Assembly (NCBI GenBank): GCA_041695045.1
Contig: JBGFRR010000158.1
Coordinates: forward strand, 1-43,223
Reading direction: 5' to 3'
Source of the DNA: JBGFRR01 sp041695045
GTDB taxonomy: Bacteria; Bacteroidota; Ignavibacteria; UBA10030
DNA: 43,223 nt
Position numbers and translations under genes: made by a program. Shown one piece after another: positions 32,805 to 41,898 of the stretch. Positions within the stretch are counted from its first letter, which is position 1. The number at the start of each line of letters is the position of its first letter. The notes under the pieces were generated by a model that worked only from the letters and a program-made list of their open reading frames with translations, had not been told where the DNA came from and made no database searches.

Positions 32805-34117
32805 ACTGGCTCTCACTCTATACATCCAAAGTTGTCCCGATTGACGAAGCAGTTTCGTTTGTACAATCCGGCGACCGTGTCTTCATCAGCGGCAACGCTG
32901 CCACGCCTCTTCTGCTGATGAAGGGCCTCGCGCAGCGAAGGGAACATCTGTATAACGTCGAGCTCAACCACGTGCTTCTGCTCGGGGATGATCCCTTGGC
33001 CCGGCCGGGTATGGAGAGGCATTTCCGGCATAATTCGTTGTTCGTTGGTCCGGCCGACCGAGAAGCGATAGCTGAGGGGCGGTCTGCCTACGTGCCCGTC
33101 CATCTCTCACAAATCCCAGCGCTCTTTACCGAAAGAATTATTCCGTTGGACGTGGCGTTGATTCACGTCTCGCCGCCGGACGAGCATGGGTTCATGAGCT
33201 TTGGCGTCGAATGCGCTGCGTCGAAAGCGGCAGCCGAGAGCGCCAAGATCGTTATCGCGCAAGTCAACGACCGCATGCCGCGCACGCTCGGCGACGTCTT
33301 TCTTCATGTCTCACGCGTCCATAAAATTGTGGAATGCTCGGAGCCGCTGCTCACGCTCACGCCATCTCCGGCAAGCGAGGTCGAGACCAAAATTGCCGCG
33401 CATGTGGCGCGACTCATCGGCGATGGAGCAACACTCCAGCTTGGCATCGGCGGTATTCCGGATGCGGTGCTCTCCCAACTCGACGGTATCCAGAACTTAG
33501 GCGTGCACACGGAGATGGTGTCGGACGGGGTGAGACGGGCGATCGATCGAGGCATCATCACCAATCGGAAGAAGACGCTTCATCCGGGAAAAGTACTGGC
33601 GACGTTCGTGCTCGGCTCCAACGAACTGTATCAGTACGTGGACAACAACCCGCATTTCGAGCTTCATCCCTGCAATTATACCAATGATCCGTTCATCATT
33701 GCGCAGAATGCCAACATGGTCGCCATCAATTCGGCCATTGAGGTGGATTTGACCGGCCAAGTGTGCGCCGACTCGATTGGTCCGAAGATTTACAGCGGGT
33801 TCGGCGGTCAAGTGGATTTTGTTCGCGGAGCGGCAGCTTCCAAGGGCGGCAAACCGATTATTGCACTGCCTTCGACTGCTAAGGACGGTACGGTCTCCCG
33901 CATCGTGCCGCAATTGAAACAGGGCGCCGGGGTGGTGACGACGCGGGCAGACGTCCACGTTGTGGTCACGGAATTCGGCATTGCATGGCTCCACGGAAAG
34001 AATCTCCAACAGCGCGCTGAAGCGCTCATTGCCATTGCTCATCCCGCATTCCAGACTGAGCTCGAACAGGTTGCTCTGCGTGGGAAAAAGCAGGAGCACG
34101 AACTCGTCGCTCCATAA
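32801..34117 (+). CDS. acetyl-CoA hydrolase/4-hydroxybutyrate CoA-transferase family protein
   Basis: A 438-residue class I CoA-transferase with the N-terminal half (SGDRVFISGNAATP, then VSPPDEHGFMSFG) and C-terminal half in one chain. The catalytic glutamate is in LGVHTEMVSDGV near residue 238, and the oxyanion loop is GIGGIPDAV. The C-terminal GFGGQVDFVRGAAASKGGK is typical of the family. It would move CoA between acetate, butyrate or similar acids and their CoA-esters; the exact pair cannot be told. It is coupled to ald by ATGA and followed after 4 bases by a radical SAM gene. Confidence 0.9.
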   Translation: MNWLSLYTSKVVPIDEAVSFVQSGDRVFISGNAATPLLLMKGLAQRREHLYNVELNHVLLLGDDPLARPGMERHFRHNSLFVGPADREAIAEGRSAYVPVHLSQIPALFTERIIPLDVALIHVSPPDEHGFMSFGVECAASKAAAESAKIVIAQVNDRMPRTLGDVFLHVSRVHKIVECSEPLLTLTPSPASEVETKIAAHVARLIGDGATLQLGIGGIPDAVLSQLDGIQNLGVHTEMVSDGVRRAIDRGIITNRKKTLHPGKVLATFVLGSNELYQYVDNNPHFELHPCNYTNDPFIIAQNANMVAINSAIEVDLTGQVCADSIGPKIYSGFGGQVDFVRGAAASKGGKPIIALPSTAKDGTVSRIVPQLKQGAGVVTTRADVHVVVTEFGIAWLHGKNLQQRAEALIAIAHPAFQTELEQVALRGKKQEHELVAP

Positions 34118-34121
34118 CGTC

Positions 34122-35117
34122 ATGGATGACCAAGTTTCATTGAACGAGATGCGAATGCCGCTGCCGTTAAGCAGGCGGTATGTGTTCGGGCCAATTCCTT
34201 CCCGCCGTCTCGGCCTCTCGCTTGGCGTCGACGTCATTCCCAAGAAACTGTGTAATCTCGATTGCGTCTACTGCGAACTCGGTCGTACAGACAAGCGGTC
34301 GATGAAGCGGCATCCGTACTTTTCCACCGAGGAGGTCGTTGGAGAGCTGCAGGAGGCAATGGCTCATGTCGGCAAGTTTGACTTCGTTACGTTCTCCGGG
34401 TCGGGAGAGCCGACACTCAATAGTAAACTTGGAGAAATGATTCGCGCGGCAAAAGCCGTCGCGCCGGTTCCGGTGGCGGTCATTACCAACGGCACGCTGC
34501 TCTACCATACCGATGTGCGTGAAGACCTGATGGCGGCCGATGTTGTACTTCCCTCCCTCGATACGGTAACGAATGAAATGTTCCTAAAGGTCAACCGTCC
34601 GCATCCGAGACTCTCGCTCGGATTGATCCTCCTCGGTCTGAAAACCTTCCGGCATGAGTATCGCGGTCAGCTTTGGGTTGAGGTCATGCTCGTGCAAGGA
34701 CTCAACGACGGTACGGAAGAGACCGCGCTCATCAAGGAAATACTGGATGAGATTGGCCCCGACAAGATTCAGTTGAATACTGTTCAACGACCTCCTACAG
34801 AAGCATGGGTACAACCGGTTACGCTCGAGCGGATGGAAGAAATCCGGGCCATCTTCGGTGAGCGATGCGAGATTATCGCATCATCCGTTCCGAAAAACAT
34901 TCCGCAGAAAATTCCACACGTTACCGACATCCTCACGATGGTAGCCCGTCGCCCCATGACGGCTGAAGAGCTTGCCGCCGCCCTTGGAATCACAACCAAT
35001 CACATGGCTGCCGTCCTTACCGTTCTGGAACAAAACGGTCTTGTCGTTCCGTACGACTTCGAAGGCCGTACCTACTTCAAGCCCGGCGAGCATTTTCTCT
35101 CCTGCTCACTCGGATAG
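34122..35117 (+). CDS. radical SAM protein with winged-helix tail
   Basis: A 331-residue radical S-adenosylmethionine enzyme. The cluster motif CNLDCVYC (CX3CX2C) is at residues 44-51, and GSGEPT near 96 is the SAM-binding GGE-type motif. After the barrel, residues about 265-330 form a winged-helix domain (MTAEELAAALGITTNHMAAV). This COG0731-like layout is common in bacteria, but its substrate is unknown. The ATG at 34122 is 4 bases after the CoA-transferase stop; a later ATG at 34149 has GAACGAG upstream and is possible. It probably ends this operon. Confidence 0.85.
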   Translation: MDDQVSLNEMRMPLPLSRRYVFGPIPSRRLGLSLGVDVIPKKLCNLDCVYCELGRTDKRSMKRHPYFSTEEVVGELQEAMAHVGKFDFVTFSGSGEPTLNSKLGEMIRAAKAVAPVPVAVITNGTLLYHTDVREDLMAADVVLPSLDTVTNEMFLKVNRPHPRLSLGLILLGLKTFRHEYRGQLWVEVMLVQGLNDGTEETALIKEILDEIGPDKIQLNTVQRPPTEAWVQPVTLERMEEIRAIFGERCEIIASSVPKNIPQKIPHVTDILTMVARRPMTAEELAAALGITTNHMAAVLTVLEQNGLVVPYDFEGRTYFKPGEHFLSCSLG

Positions 35118-35291
35118 CAATCCTGCGAAAAGCCTGCCTTGCGGTATCCCAGCTTTGAGAAAGAGAACCTCGGCTCCTTACCAATCGCACCGACGGGACA
35201 AGGAATTGTCAATGCGAAGCATGGAACGCTTCTTGCGTTCAAGGAAAGCGAGGAGATTGATGAGGAGTGGTTTTTAGTCCGACGGAGAAAC

Positions 35292-35411
35292 GAGGTTGTC
35301 CAAAATGTAGGTCGGGTCGCCGACCCGACCCCGTCGAGGTTGTGAAAACGAAAGAAATTTCTCAACTCTCGAATTCACACAAGCCGTCAATGGTCCTTTT
35401 TGGACAACCTC
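35292..35411. repeat. inverted-repeat element with central palindrome
   Basis: Perfect 14-bp arms GAGGTTGTCCAAAA (35292-35305) and TTTTGGACAACCTC (35398-35411) enclose a 10+10-bp palindrome GGTCGGGTCG-C-CGACCCGACC (35310-35330). The rest of the gap 35118-35421 has no credible gene. The element ends 10 bases before the next start codon. Confidence 0.6.
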
Positions 35412-35421
35412 TCGTTGACTG

Positions 35422-35808
35422 ATGAAGCGCTCAGCCGCCAATATCAAGCCGATTGAAGCAGTATTCGTTCGCGAGATTCGTTTCCACCTCTCGGAGGTTC
35501 AATCCCACGACGTATTACAATCGACTGACGAGGGAGAGAAGCATATCTGTGCGAACTGCGACCTCCAGATCAAGGTATGCGCCGGCAATCCGAAGGCCTT
35601 CTGCATGCGCAAGATGAGGGATCAGACTCAATTGCAGATTCTTGAAGGGGTGCATCGAGCATTTCGAACACGGATGGACGTTCTCTGTGTAAGCTGCCGA
35701 ACATCCATTCCGCTTCGCTTACTCCAGTACAACCCTTGTACCGAGCTTTGCGACGCCTGCCGCAAACACCTGCACCCCATGAAAACGAAAGCGAGAACAA
35801 AACCATGA
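35422..35808 (+). CDS. small zinc-finger protein, DksA/TraR-like C-terminus
   Basis: A 128-residue protein with two Cys groups: CANC near residue 43 with later VCAG and FCMRK, and VLCVSC near 90 followed by NPCTELCDAC. The second group, with IPLRLLQYNP between the Cys pairs, resembles the four-Cys zinc finger of DksA/TraR proteins. The N-terminal half is not recognised. There is no ribosome-binding site before the ATG, because the repeat element ends just upstream. A transcription-related role is a guess from the finger. The last codon overlaps a short ATGA frame. Confidence 0.55.
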   Translation: MKRSAANIKPIEAVFVREIRFHLSEVQSHDVLQSTDEGEKHICANCDLQIKVCAGNPKAFCMRKMRDQTQLQILEGVHRAFRTRMDVLCVSCRTSIPLRLLQYNPCTELCDACRKHLHPMKTKARTKP

Positions 35809-35855
35809 TTCAGAAGCAAGATGCATTGGAATATCACCGCCATGAGTGTGTATGA
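35805..35855 (+). pseudogene. 16-codon frame, possible malic-enzyme N-terminal scrap
   Basis: An ATG overlapping the preceding stop opens a 16-residue frame reading MIQKQDALEYHRHECV. The K-DALEYH part resembles the N-terminus of bacterial malic enzymes, but nothing after it continues the match. It may be a relic or chance. The rest of 35856-36008 holds only a GAGCGG/CCGCTC hairpin (35961-35994) just before the next ribosome-binding site. Confidence 0.2.
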
Positions 35856-36008
35856 GGCACAGCGGCGGGGCGAGCGAAGGACGGTGAGGACAAACGAAGA
35901 GCAAACGACCATCGCAGAACAGGCTGGAGTGTTGTGATCTGGTAATCTCAAACCCTTTTTTGTGAGCGGCCTCACGTCCCGCCGAGACCGCTCAGGAGGA
36001 ACAGAACA

Positions 36009-36506
36009 ATGGCAAGATCAAGCGACATCGTCCGATATCTGCAAAGCAATGCAATACCGTTCGAGCTCATCGAGCATGAGCCTGCGTACACCGCTTGTGA
36101 TGTTGCATCGGTCGTACATGTTCCCGACAGCCAGTTGGCAAAGACATTGGTCGTGTGTGTAGACCGAAAGTATTGGATGGTCGTACTTCGCGCTGACCAA
36201 CGGCTCAACGAGCGTCTTCTCAAACGCCTGCTTGCGGCTACCTCGGTTCGTCTCGCGCACGAAGAGGATCTCGAGGCGCTCTTTCCCGGATGCGATCTGG
36301 GAGCGATGCCGCCGTTCGGTAATCTGTACGGATTACCCGTGATTGTCGATCAGGCTCTTACCGAGGACGACGATATCGTCTTCAATGCCTGTAAGCACAC
36401 GGAATCCATGAGGATGAAGTATCGGGATTATGAACGGCTGGTCCGGCCTCTGATCGGTCGCTTCGCAATCCATCGGGGAGTGCCCGAGGATCGGGGCATT
36501 CCCTAA
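36009..36506 (+). CDS. YbaK/ProX-type aminoacyl-tRNA deacylase
   Basis: A 165-residue protein of the YbaK/ProX/EbsC fold, which hydrolyses mischarged aminoacyl-tRNAs (often Cys- or Ala-tRNAPro). The family features are LIEHEPAYTACDVA at about 20-33, the LAKTLVVCVD strand with the conserved Lys near 45, and GAMPPFGNLYGLPVIVD near 98-114. The ATG follows CAGGAGGAACAGAACA, a strong site. It stands alone between repeats and a secreted protein. The precise tRNA substrate cannot be read. Confidence 0.88.
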   Translation: MARSSDIVRYLQSNAIPFELIEHEPAYTACDVASVVHVPDSQLAKTLVVCVDRKYWMVVLRADQRLNERLLKRLLAATSVRLAHEEDLEALFPGCDLGAMPPFGNLYGLPVIVDQALTEDDDIVFNACKHTESMRMKYRDYERLVRPLIGRFAIHRGVPEDRGIP

Positions 36507-36540
36507 TTCTTTCGCATGTGCAAAGGGAAGGGGGTGGCAT

Positions 36541-37008
36541 ATGAAACGCTTACTCTGCGGTTCATTCGTATTGGTTCTCGCGCTGCCAACCTATGGACAA
36601 CCATCGATTCTCGTGCGGGAGCACGAACTGCTGACGAGAGAGTGCAGAATGATACGCGGCCATTCAAAGCGGGTCGTGGAGGAAGCCAGTGCCGCTGATT
36701 TGAACACCAGCGTTGCAAGAGCACACTTCAGAGAGGTGAAGAAGTCTCTGACTGCGATGGAAAAACGCCTTCAACAGACAAAGGCGCTCTTGTCGCCGGA
36801 TCAACTCAAGGCCGTCTCTTCAGAATACGCAGCTCTCGAGAAGATTTGCACGAGACTGAAGAATCTCGTCGGAGAGCTTGAGAAAGAGTTCGCTAAAGAC
36901 CATCCGGAAAAATCTCGTGTGAGAGCGTTCGCTTCCAACCTGCAATCGGAAATGACGACGGGCAGCAAATATCACACCAGGATGAAAGCAAAACTGGGGA
37001 TCAAGTAA
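36541..37008 (+). CDS. secreted helical protein of unknown function
   Basis: A 155-residue protein with a signal peptide (LLCGSFVLVLALPTYGQ). The mature part is almost entirely charged helix with heptad-like spacing (FREVKKSLTAMEKRLQQTKAL, LEKICTRLKNLVGELEKEF). It could form a periplasmic coiled coil or a four-helix bundle. No family is recognised. It is 34 bases after the YbaK-like gene with GGGAAGGGGG upstream, and probably belongs to the same transcript. Confidence 0.7.
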   Translation: MKRLLCGSFVLVLALPTYGQPSILVREHELLTRECRMIRGHSKRVVEEASAADLNTSVARAHFREVKKSLTAMEKRLQQTKALLSPDQLKAVSSEYAALEKICTRLKNLVGELEKEFAKDHPEKSRVRAFASNLQSEMTTGSKYHTRMKAKLGIK

Positions 37009-37120
37009 TCGAACACCGTTAATTGAAGAGCTGTTTGAAGATCCGGAGCGACTTCCATCACGGGGCGGGGAATTCATAAATTATGGAGAGGAAGCGGCTG
37101 AAATCTAAAGGAGCGCGCGT

Positions 37121-37417
37121 ATGCCGATATTCATTCTGCTTACAAAGCTATCACCCAGCATTCTAGAACATCCGCAAAAGCGTGAATCGATCGGAAGGAA
37201 ATGGTTCAGCGAGGTAAAAACAAAATGTCCCAAGGTGAAGTGGATCGACCATTATGCGCTTTTGGGTCCCTACGATTTCATGGACATCTACGAGGCTCCA
37301 TCTGCCGAGGAGGCTGCTAAGGTGTCCATGATCACCACGGCGAAGGGAGCCGTCAAGGCTGAAACTTGGACAGGGCTGCCGTATAAAGAATTCGTGAGAA
37401 TCACAAAGACCATGTGA
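37121..37417 (+). CDS. GYD-domain protein
   Basis: A 98-residue ferredoxin-like alpha/beta protein of the GYD family. It starts MPIFILLTKLS and has the motif region ALLGPYDFMDIYEAPS, where the usual GxYD is GPYD, then EEAAKVSMITTAKGAVKAET. The family's function is unknown. AAGGAGCGCGCGT precedes the ATG. The 112 bases upstream show no gene. Confidence 0.85.
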   Translation: MPIFILLTKLSPSILEHPQKRESIGRKWFSEVKTKCPKVKWIDHYALLGPYDFMDIYEAPSAEEAAKVSMITTAKGAVKAETWTGLPYKEFVRITKTM

Positions 37418-37526
37418 CGGGTAACGAGCAGCGGCTGAAAAGGGGTTGTGTGAAGTGCAAGCTCGCTCCCCGAAAGAAGCAACTGACCCAGTTTTGCGAG
37501 CAGCACCAACCTGAAAGGATTCAGTT

Positions 37527-38969
37527 ATGACCATCACACTTACCACAGGAAAAGAACTGCCGATAGAAATGCACAAAGTTCGCATTGTGCAAAGCACCTC
37601 GCTCGTTCCGGTTGAACGCCGACTCAAAGCCCTGGAGGAAGGCGGCTATAACACGTTTGCCCTCCGGACCAAAGATATCTTCCTCGACATGCTCACCGAC
37701 AGTGGCACCAACGCTATGAGCGATAATCAGCTCGCCGCGATGATGGTCTCCGACGATGCTTATGCCGGCTGTGAGAGTTTCTACAAACTGGAATCGGCGA
37801 TCCAGGATGTCCTCCGGTTCAAATACGTACTCCCGGTGCATCAGGGGAGAGCCGCAGAACATCTTCTTGCCAAAGTCTATGTGAAACAAGGCGACGTCAT
37901 CCCGATGAACTATCACTTCACGACGACAAAAGCCCATTTTGTGCTGGCAGGAGCAACCATCGCGGAAATATTTGCGGACGAGGCACTGAACACCCAGAGC
38001 ACGCACCCCTTCAAGGGGAATCTCGATCTCCAAAAATTTACAGAGCTTATTCATCGCAACGGGGTCCACAAGATTCCTTTTGTGCGGATGGAGGCGACGA
38101 CGAACCTCCTCGGCGGCCAGCCGTTCTCACTTGAGAACCTCAGGCAAGTCAAGAAGATCGCCTCGGACAACGGCATTCCCTTGTTGCTTGACGGGAGCCT
38201 CATTGGCGAAAACGCCTACCTGATCAAGAAGCGAGAGAAGAACTATCAGGAGGCATCCATTCAGGAGATTATCTGGGAGATGGCGGATCTGGCTGACGTG
38301 TTCTACCTCTCAGGCAGAAAGAGCAGTTCGGTGCGGGGCGGCTTTCTTGCCACAAACAACAAGAAGTACTATGAAGATCTCAAGCCCTGGCTGCCGGTCT
38401 ATGAGGGATTCCTGACCTACGGCGGGATGTCAACGAAAGAAATCGAGGCGATGGCTGTCGGCCTGCGGGAAATGACAGACGTTAACGTTGCCTGCAGTGC
38501 GGTTGAATTCGTAAAGTATTTCGCCGACCGCCTCATCGAAGAAAAAATTCCGATTGTCACGCCGCCAGGTGGACTGGCATGTCATCTCGATGCGAAACTT
38601 TTCCTGCCGCATGTGCATCAGTGCCAATATCCGGCAGGGGCCCTTGCGGCGGCGTTGTACCTTGCGTCGGGTGTGAGGAGTATGGAACGCGGAACGATTT
38701 CAACCGATCGGGATCCGGACGGAAAGGAAGTGTTTTCTGACCTAGAACTCACACGCATGGCAATCCCCCGTCGTGTCTATACGCTCTCTCATATTGAATA
38801 TGTCGTCGACCGTCTGAAGTGGCTCTACCAGCATCGCGAGCTGGTGAAAGGTCTGAAATTCGTCGAAGAACCGTCCGTGCTGAGGTTCTTCTTTGGAAAA
38901 CTCGAACCGACGGATCACTGGGGAAAGAAACTTGCGACGGCTTACCGGGAGGAAGTTGGAGAGGCGTAA
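37527..38969 (+). CDS. tryptophanase/tyrosine phenol-lyase-type beta-eliminating lyase
   Basis: A 480-residue PLP enzyme of the aspartate-aminotransferase fold. Members cleave tryptophan or tyrosine to pyruvate, ammonia and indole or phenol. LTDSGTNAMSD at 57-66, PVHQGRAAEHLL near 103, NYHFTTTKAH near 128 and LLDGSLIGENAY at 220-231 are family features. The PLP lysine is residue 265 in SGRKSSSVRGGF; classical enzymes have SAKKD or SGKKD here, so the active-site loop is of a divergent subgroup. Substrate preference is therefore open. GAAAGGATTCAGTT precedes the ATG. Pyruvate or an aromatic product would feed the 2-oxoacid oxidoreductase downstream. Confidence 0.85.
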   Translation: MTITLTTGKELPIEMHKVRIVQSTSLVPVERRLKALEEGGYNTFALRTKDIFLDMLTDSGTNAMSDNQLAAMMVSDDAYAGCESFYKLESAIQDVLRFKYVLPVHQGRAAEHLLAKVYVKQGDVIPMNYHFTTTKAHFVLAGATIAEIFADEALNTQSTHPFKGNLDLQKFTELIHRNGVHKIPFVRMEATTNLLGGQPFSLENLRQVKKIASDNGIPLLLDGSLIGENAYLIKKREKNYQEASIQEIIWEMADLADVFYLSGRKSSSVRGGFLATNNKKYYEDLKPWLPVYEGFLTYGGMSTKEIEAMAVGLREMTDVNVACSAVEFVKYFADRLIEEKIPIVTPPGGLACHLDAKLFLPHVHQCQYPAGALAAALYLASGVRSMERGTISTDRDPDGKEVFSDLELTRMAIPRRVYTLSHIEYVVDRLKWLYQHRELVKGLKFVEEPSVLRFFFGKLEPTDHWGKKLATAYREEVGEA

Positions 38970-39148
38970 TGTGAACAAGAAATGCATGAATACGCCTTAG
39001 CGACTTCCGTTCATTCCATTCTCTCTCGCCGAGCGGACAGGTTACGAGTTTCAGGAAATTTCCTCCATTAACACTCTCAGATCTGCCAAATCTGTTGATT
39101 TTGGCTACAATGTGCCTCCCCTTTTTGCCTATTTTTCGCGGTATCATC

Positions 39149-39163
39149 TGGCATAATGCTTGC
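39149..39163 (+). promoter_or_regulatory. sigma-54 promoter of the 2-oxoacid oxidoreductase operon
   Basis: TGGCATAATGCTTGC keeps GG at -24 and GC at -12 with exact spacing; only the C of TGGCAC is changed. The start codon of the ferredoxin gene is 45 bases downstream. The remainder of the gap 38970-39148 shows nothing else. Confidence 0.6.
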
Positions 39164-39208
39164 GGTTGACTCAATAACGTTGTTTCCGCCAAAGAGGAGG
39201 AAGCTCGT

Positions 39209-39457
39209 ATGATCCGCGGTACCATTATCGTCAACGAGAACATCTGCAAAGGATGTGAGGTCTGCATTCCCGCGTGTCCGCAAGAGAGCATCGGCCTCTC
39301 TGAGCACGTCAACAGTACCGGTTACCGATATGCCGTTTTGGTGCAAGACAATTGCACCGGTTGTGTCAACTGTGCGCTTGTTTGTCCGGAAGCCGCAATC
39401 ACGGTCTACCGGCAATCAAAACAGAGTGTGAAACAGAAAGTGGCAGCTCAGGTATGA
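39209..39457 (+). CDS. 2-oxoacid:ferredoxin oxidoreductase delta subunit (2x[4Fe-4S] ferredoxin)
   Basis: An 82-residue ferredoxin with two cluster motifs: CKGCEVCIPACP near residues 13-24 and CTGCVNCALVCP near 49-60. It passes electrons from the catalytic subunits to soluble ferredoxin. AGAGGAGGAAGCTCGT precedes the ATG. It is the first gene of a delta-alpha-beta-gamma operon; the alpha gene follows after three bases. Confidence 0.92.
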   Translation: MIRGTIIVNENICKGCEVCIPACPQESIGLSEHVNSTGYRYAVLVQDNCTGCVNCALVCPEAAITVYRQSKQSVKQKVAAQV

Positions 39458-39460
39458 ACG

Positions 39461-40543
39461 ATGCAGAATCCTGAACAACCCCGATTGATGAGAGGAAACG
39501 AGGCCCTCGCCGAAGCGGCAATTCGCGCCGGCCTGCAGGGGTATTTTGGCTATCCGATTACGCCGCAGTCGGAGATTCTTGAGTATCTGGTAGCGGAGCT
39601 GCCGAAGCGGGGTGGAGTTGTTCTCCAGGCGGAAAGCGAGCTCGCAGCCATCAACATGGTGTATGGCGCGTCCGGCGCGGGCGGGCGCGTGATGACCTCA
39701 TCGTCCAGTCCGGGCATCAGCTTGATGCAGGAGGGGCTTTCGTATATGGCGTCGGCTGAATTACCGTGCCTTGTTGTCAACATCAATCGTGGCGGTCCTG
39801 GCCTCGGGACGATTCAACCCGCACAGGGGGATTACTTCCAAGCTACAAAGGGGGGCGGCCATGGAGATTATCGTTTGATTGTGCTCGCGCCTTCGTCAGT
39901 TCAGGAGATGGCGGATTTTGTTGTCGAAGGATTTCGACTGGCGGAGAAGTATCGGAATCCGGCGATGATTCTCGCCGATGGCGCACTCGGCCAGATGATG
40001 GAGAAGGTTGTGCTTCCGCCCGAGGGAGTATTGCCAAAAACCGAAAAACCCTGGGCGACAACGGGCAAACCGGAGTGGCGCGAGCGAAACATCATTACAT
40101 CGCTCTTCATTCAGCCGGAAAAGATGGAAGAAGTCAATCTACGGCTGCAGAAAAAGTATCACGAGCTTCAACACGAAGTACGTTATGAAACGATTGGCGT
40201 GGAAGATGCTGAGGTTCTCATCGTCGCGTTTGGACTTACTGCCCGGATTGCGCAGAAAGCCATCGAGCTTGCACGAGCGAAGGACATCCGCGCCGGTCTC
40301 ATTCGCCCAATCACATTGTATCCGTTCCCCTATCAAGCAATCGCGCACTGGGCACACACGGTGTTTTCGGTGTTAGTGGTGGAGTTGAATGCCGGACAGA
40401 TGGTGGAAGATGTTCGCCTTGCGGTCAACGGCCGTCGACCGGTAACGTTCAAAGGCCGCATGGGGGGCATCATCATCACGCCGGAGGAAATTCTTCAGGA
40501 GGTCGAAGAGCAAGCGGAGCATTATCGTCTGGTCAGAGTTTGA
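39461..40543 (+). CDS. vorB: 2-oxoacid:ferredoxin oxidoreductase alpha subunit (VorB-like)
   Basis: A 360-residue alpha subunit. MRGNEALAEAAIRAG and GYFGYPITPQSEILEYL at the N-terminus, TSSSSPGISLMQEG near 85 and QATKGGGHGDYRL near 128 are closest to the branched-chain 3-methyl-2-oxobutanoate (VorB) group, though 2-oxoglutarate (Kor) enzymes are near relatives. With the beta subunit it oxidises a 2-oxoacid and CoA to an acyl-CoA and CO2. The ATG is 3 bases after the ferredoxin gene. Substrate specificity is uncertain. Confidence 0.88.
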   Translation: MQNPEQPRLMRGNEALAEAAIRAGLQGYFGYPITPQSEILEYLVAELPKRGGVVLQAESELAAINMVYGASGAGGRVMTSSSSPGISLMQEGLSYMASAELPCLVVNINRGGPGLGTIQPAQGDYFQATKGGGHGDYRLIVLAPSSVQEMADFVVEGFRLAEKYRNPAMILADGALGQMMEKVVLPPEGVLPKTEKPWATTGKPEWRERNIITSLFIQPEKMEEVNLRLQKKYHELQHEVRYETIGVEDAEVLIVAFGLTARIAQKAIELARAKDIRAGLIRPITLYPFPYQAIAHWAHTVFSVLVVELNAGQMVEDVRLAVNGRRPVTFKGRMGGIIITPEEILQEVEEQAEHYRLVRV

Positions 40544-40545
40544 AC

Positions 40546-41322
40546 ATGGAATTCAATCTTCACAAGAACGGCATGGAATTAGTCTACCGACGGCCTGCGA
40601 CGCTCACGGAAACGCCGATGCACTATTGTCCGGGGTGCAGCCATGGCGTCGTCCACAGATTGCTGATGGAAGTGATTGAGGAGATGGATATTCAAGCCCA
40701 GACTGTTGGAGTTGCGCCGGTGGGATGCTCGGTGTTTGCATACAACTACATGAACGTCGATATGCAAGGAGCTGCACATGGCCGGGCTACTGCCGTCGCA
40801 ACAGGCATCAAGCGCATGCTACCTCATCGCTACGTGTTCTCGTATCAAGGAGATGGTGATCTCGCAGCCATCGGAACGGCGGAGACGATCCACACGGTCA
40901 ATCGAGGGGAAAACATTCTTATCGTGTTCATCAACAACGCCATCTACGGCATGACGGGCGGACAGATGGCACCGACGACGTTGCTGGGCATGGTTACTTC
41001 GACAACTCCCGGTGGAAGAGAAGCTTCGGTGATGGGGCATCCTCTGAAGATTACGGAACTTGTCGCTCAGCTTCCGGGCGCAGCGTTTGTCACGCGGCAA
41101 GCTGTGCACACACCGAATGCTGTACGAAAAACGAAGAAGACACTTCGTGCAGCGCTCGAGTATCAACGCGTACAACTTGGAACCTGCTTCGTTGAGGTTG
41201 TTTCGAATTGTCCATCCGGATGGAAAATGACGCCGCTCGAGGCTAATGAATGGATGGAAAACAACATGTTCCCGGTCTATCCGTTGGGAGATCTTAAAGT
41301 TCCCTCAGTACGACAGTTATGA
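40546..41322 (+). CDS. 2-oxoacid:ferredoxin oxidoreductase beta subunit, thiamine-diphosphate binding
   Basis: A 258-residue beta subunit. It has the Cys motif YCPGCSHG near 27-34, the cofactor motif GDGDLAAIGTAETIH near 101-115 with NNAIYGMTGGQ as its metal-binding end, and a further Cys pair at GTCFVEVVSNCPSGW. It holds thiamine diphosphate and probably one [4Fe-4S] cluster. The ATG at 40546 lies two bases after the alpha stop; a TTG at 40540 overlapping that stop is an alternative. It overlaps the gamma gene by four bases. Confidence 0.92.
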   Translation: MEFNLHKNGMELVYRRPATLTETPMHYCPGCSHGVVHRLLMEVIEEMDIQAQTVGVAPVGCSVFAYNYMNVDMQGAAHGRATAVATGIKRMLPHRYVFSYQGDGDLAAIGTAETIHTVNRGENILIVFINNAIYGMTGGQMAPTTLLGMVTSTTPGGREASVMGHPLKITELVAQLPGAAFVTRQAVHTPNAVRKTKKTLRAALEYQRVQLGTCFVEVVSNCPSGWKMTPLEANEWMENNMFPVYPLGDLKVPSVRQL

Positions 41323-41879
41323 AGACGCAGGAGATCATTATTGCGGGATTTGGCGGGCAGGGTGTTCTTTCTCTCGGACAGTTCCTTGCCTATGCGGCAA
41401 TGATGGAAGGAAAAGAGGTGAGCTGGATGCCGTCGTACGGCCCGGAAATGCGTGGCGGCACGGCGAACTGTATCGTCATCCTCTCGCCGACGCGAATCAG
41501 TTCACCTATCGTCACGCGGTTTGATGCTGGCATTGTACTGAATCAACCGTCGCTCGATAAGTTTGAGTCGCGCATCAAAGAGCAAGGCCTCCTGCTGTAT
41601 GAAGAATCGACCGTCATCCACAAACCGACCCGAAGCGACCTTGAGATGCTCGCTATCCCGGCGGCACAGGAAGCGTTCAAACTTGGGAAACGACAAGTGG
41701 CGAACATGGTAATGGTGGGGGCTTTGCTTGCACGACGACCGATGGTTTCTTTCGAGACGGTGTTAGAAGCATTGAGATACACGCTTCCAGAACGGCACCA
41801 TCATCTGCTTCCACTGAACGAACAAGCTTTACAGCTGGGAGAGAACCTTGCGCGGCGGAAGGACTACGTTCCGTCATGA
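41319..41879 (+). CDS. 2-oxoacid:ferredoxin oxidoreductase gamma subunit
   Basis: A 186-residue gamma subunit with the family opening IIIAGFGGQGVLSLGQFLAY and the internal SYGPEMRGGTANC near residue 41. It completes the four-chain enzyme with the three preceding genes. It starts in an ATGA overlap with the beta gene. Next, after 19 bases, comes a small unknown gene. Confidence 0.92.
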   Translation: MKTQEIIIAGFGGQGVLSLGQFLAYAAMMEGKEVSWMPSYGPEMRGGTANCIVILSPTRISSPIVTRFDAGIVLNQPSLDKFESRIKEQGLLLYEESTVIHKPTRSDLEMLAIPAAQEAFKLGKRQVANMVMVGALLARRPMVSFETVLEALRYTLPERHHHLLPLNEQALQLGENLARRKDYVPS

Positions 41880-41898
41880 CAGAGGGGAGGGTATACAC

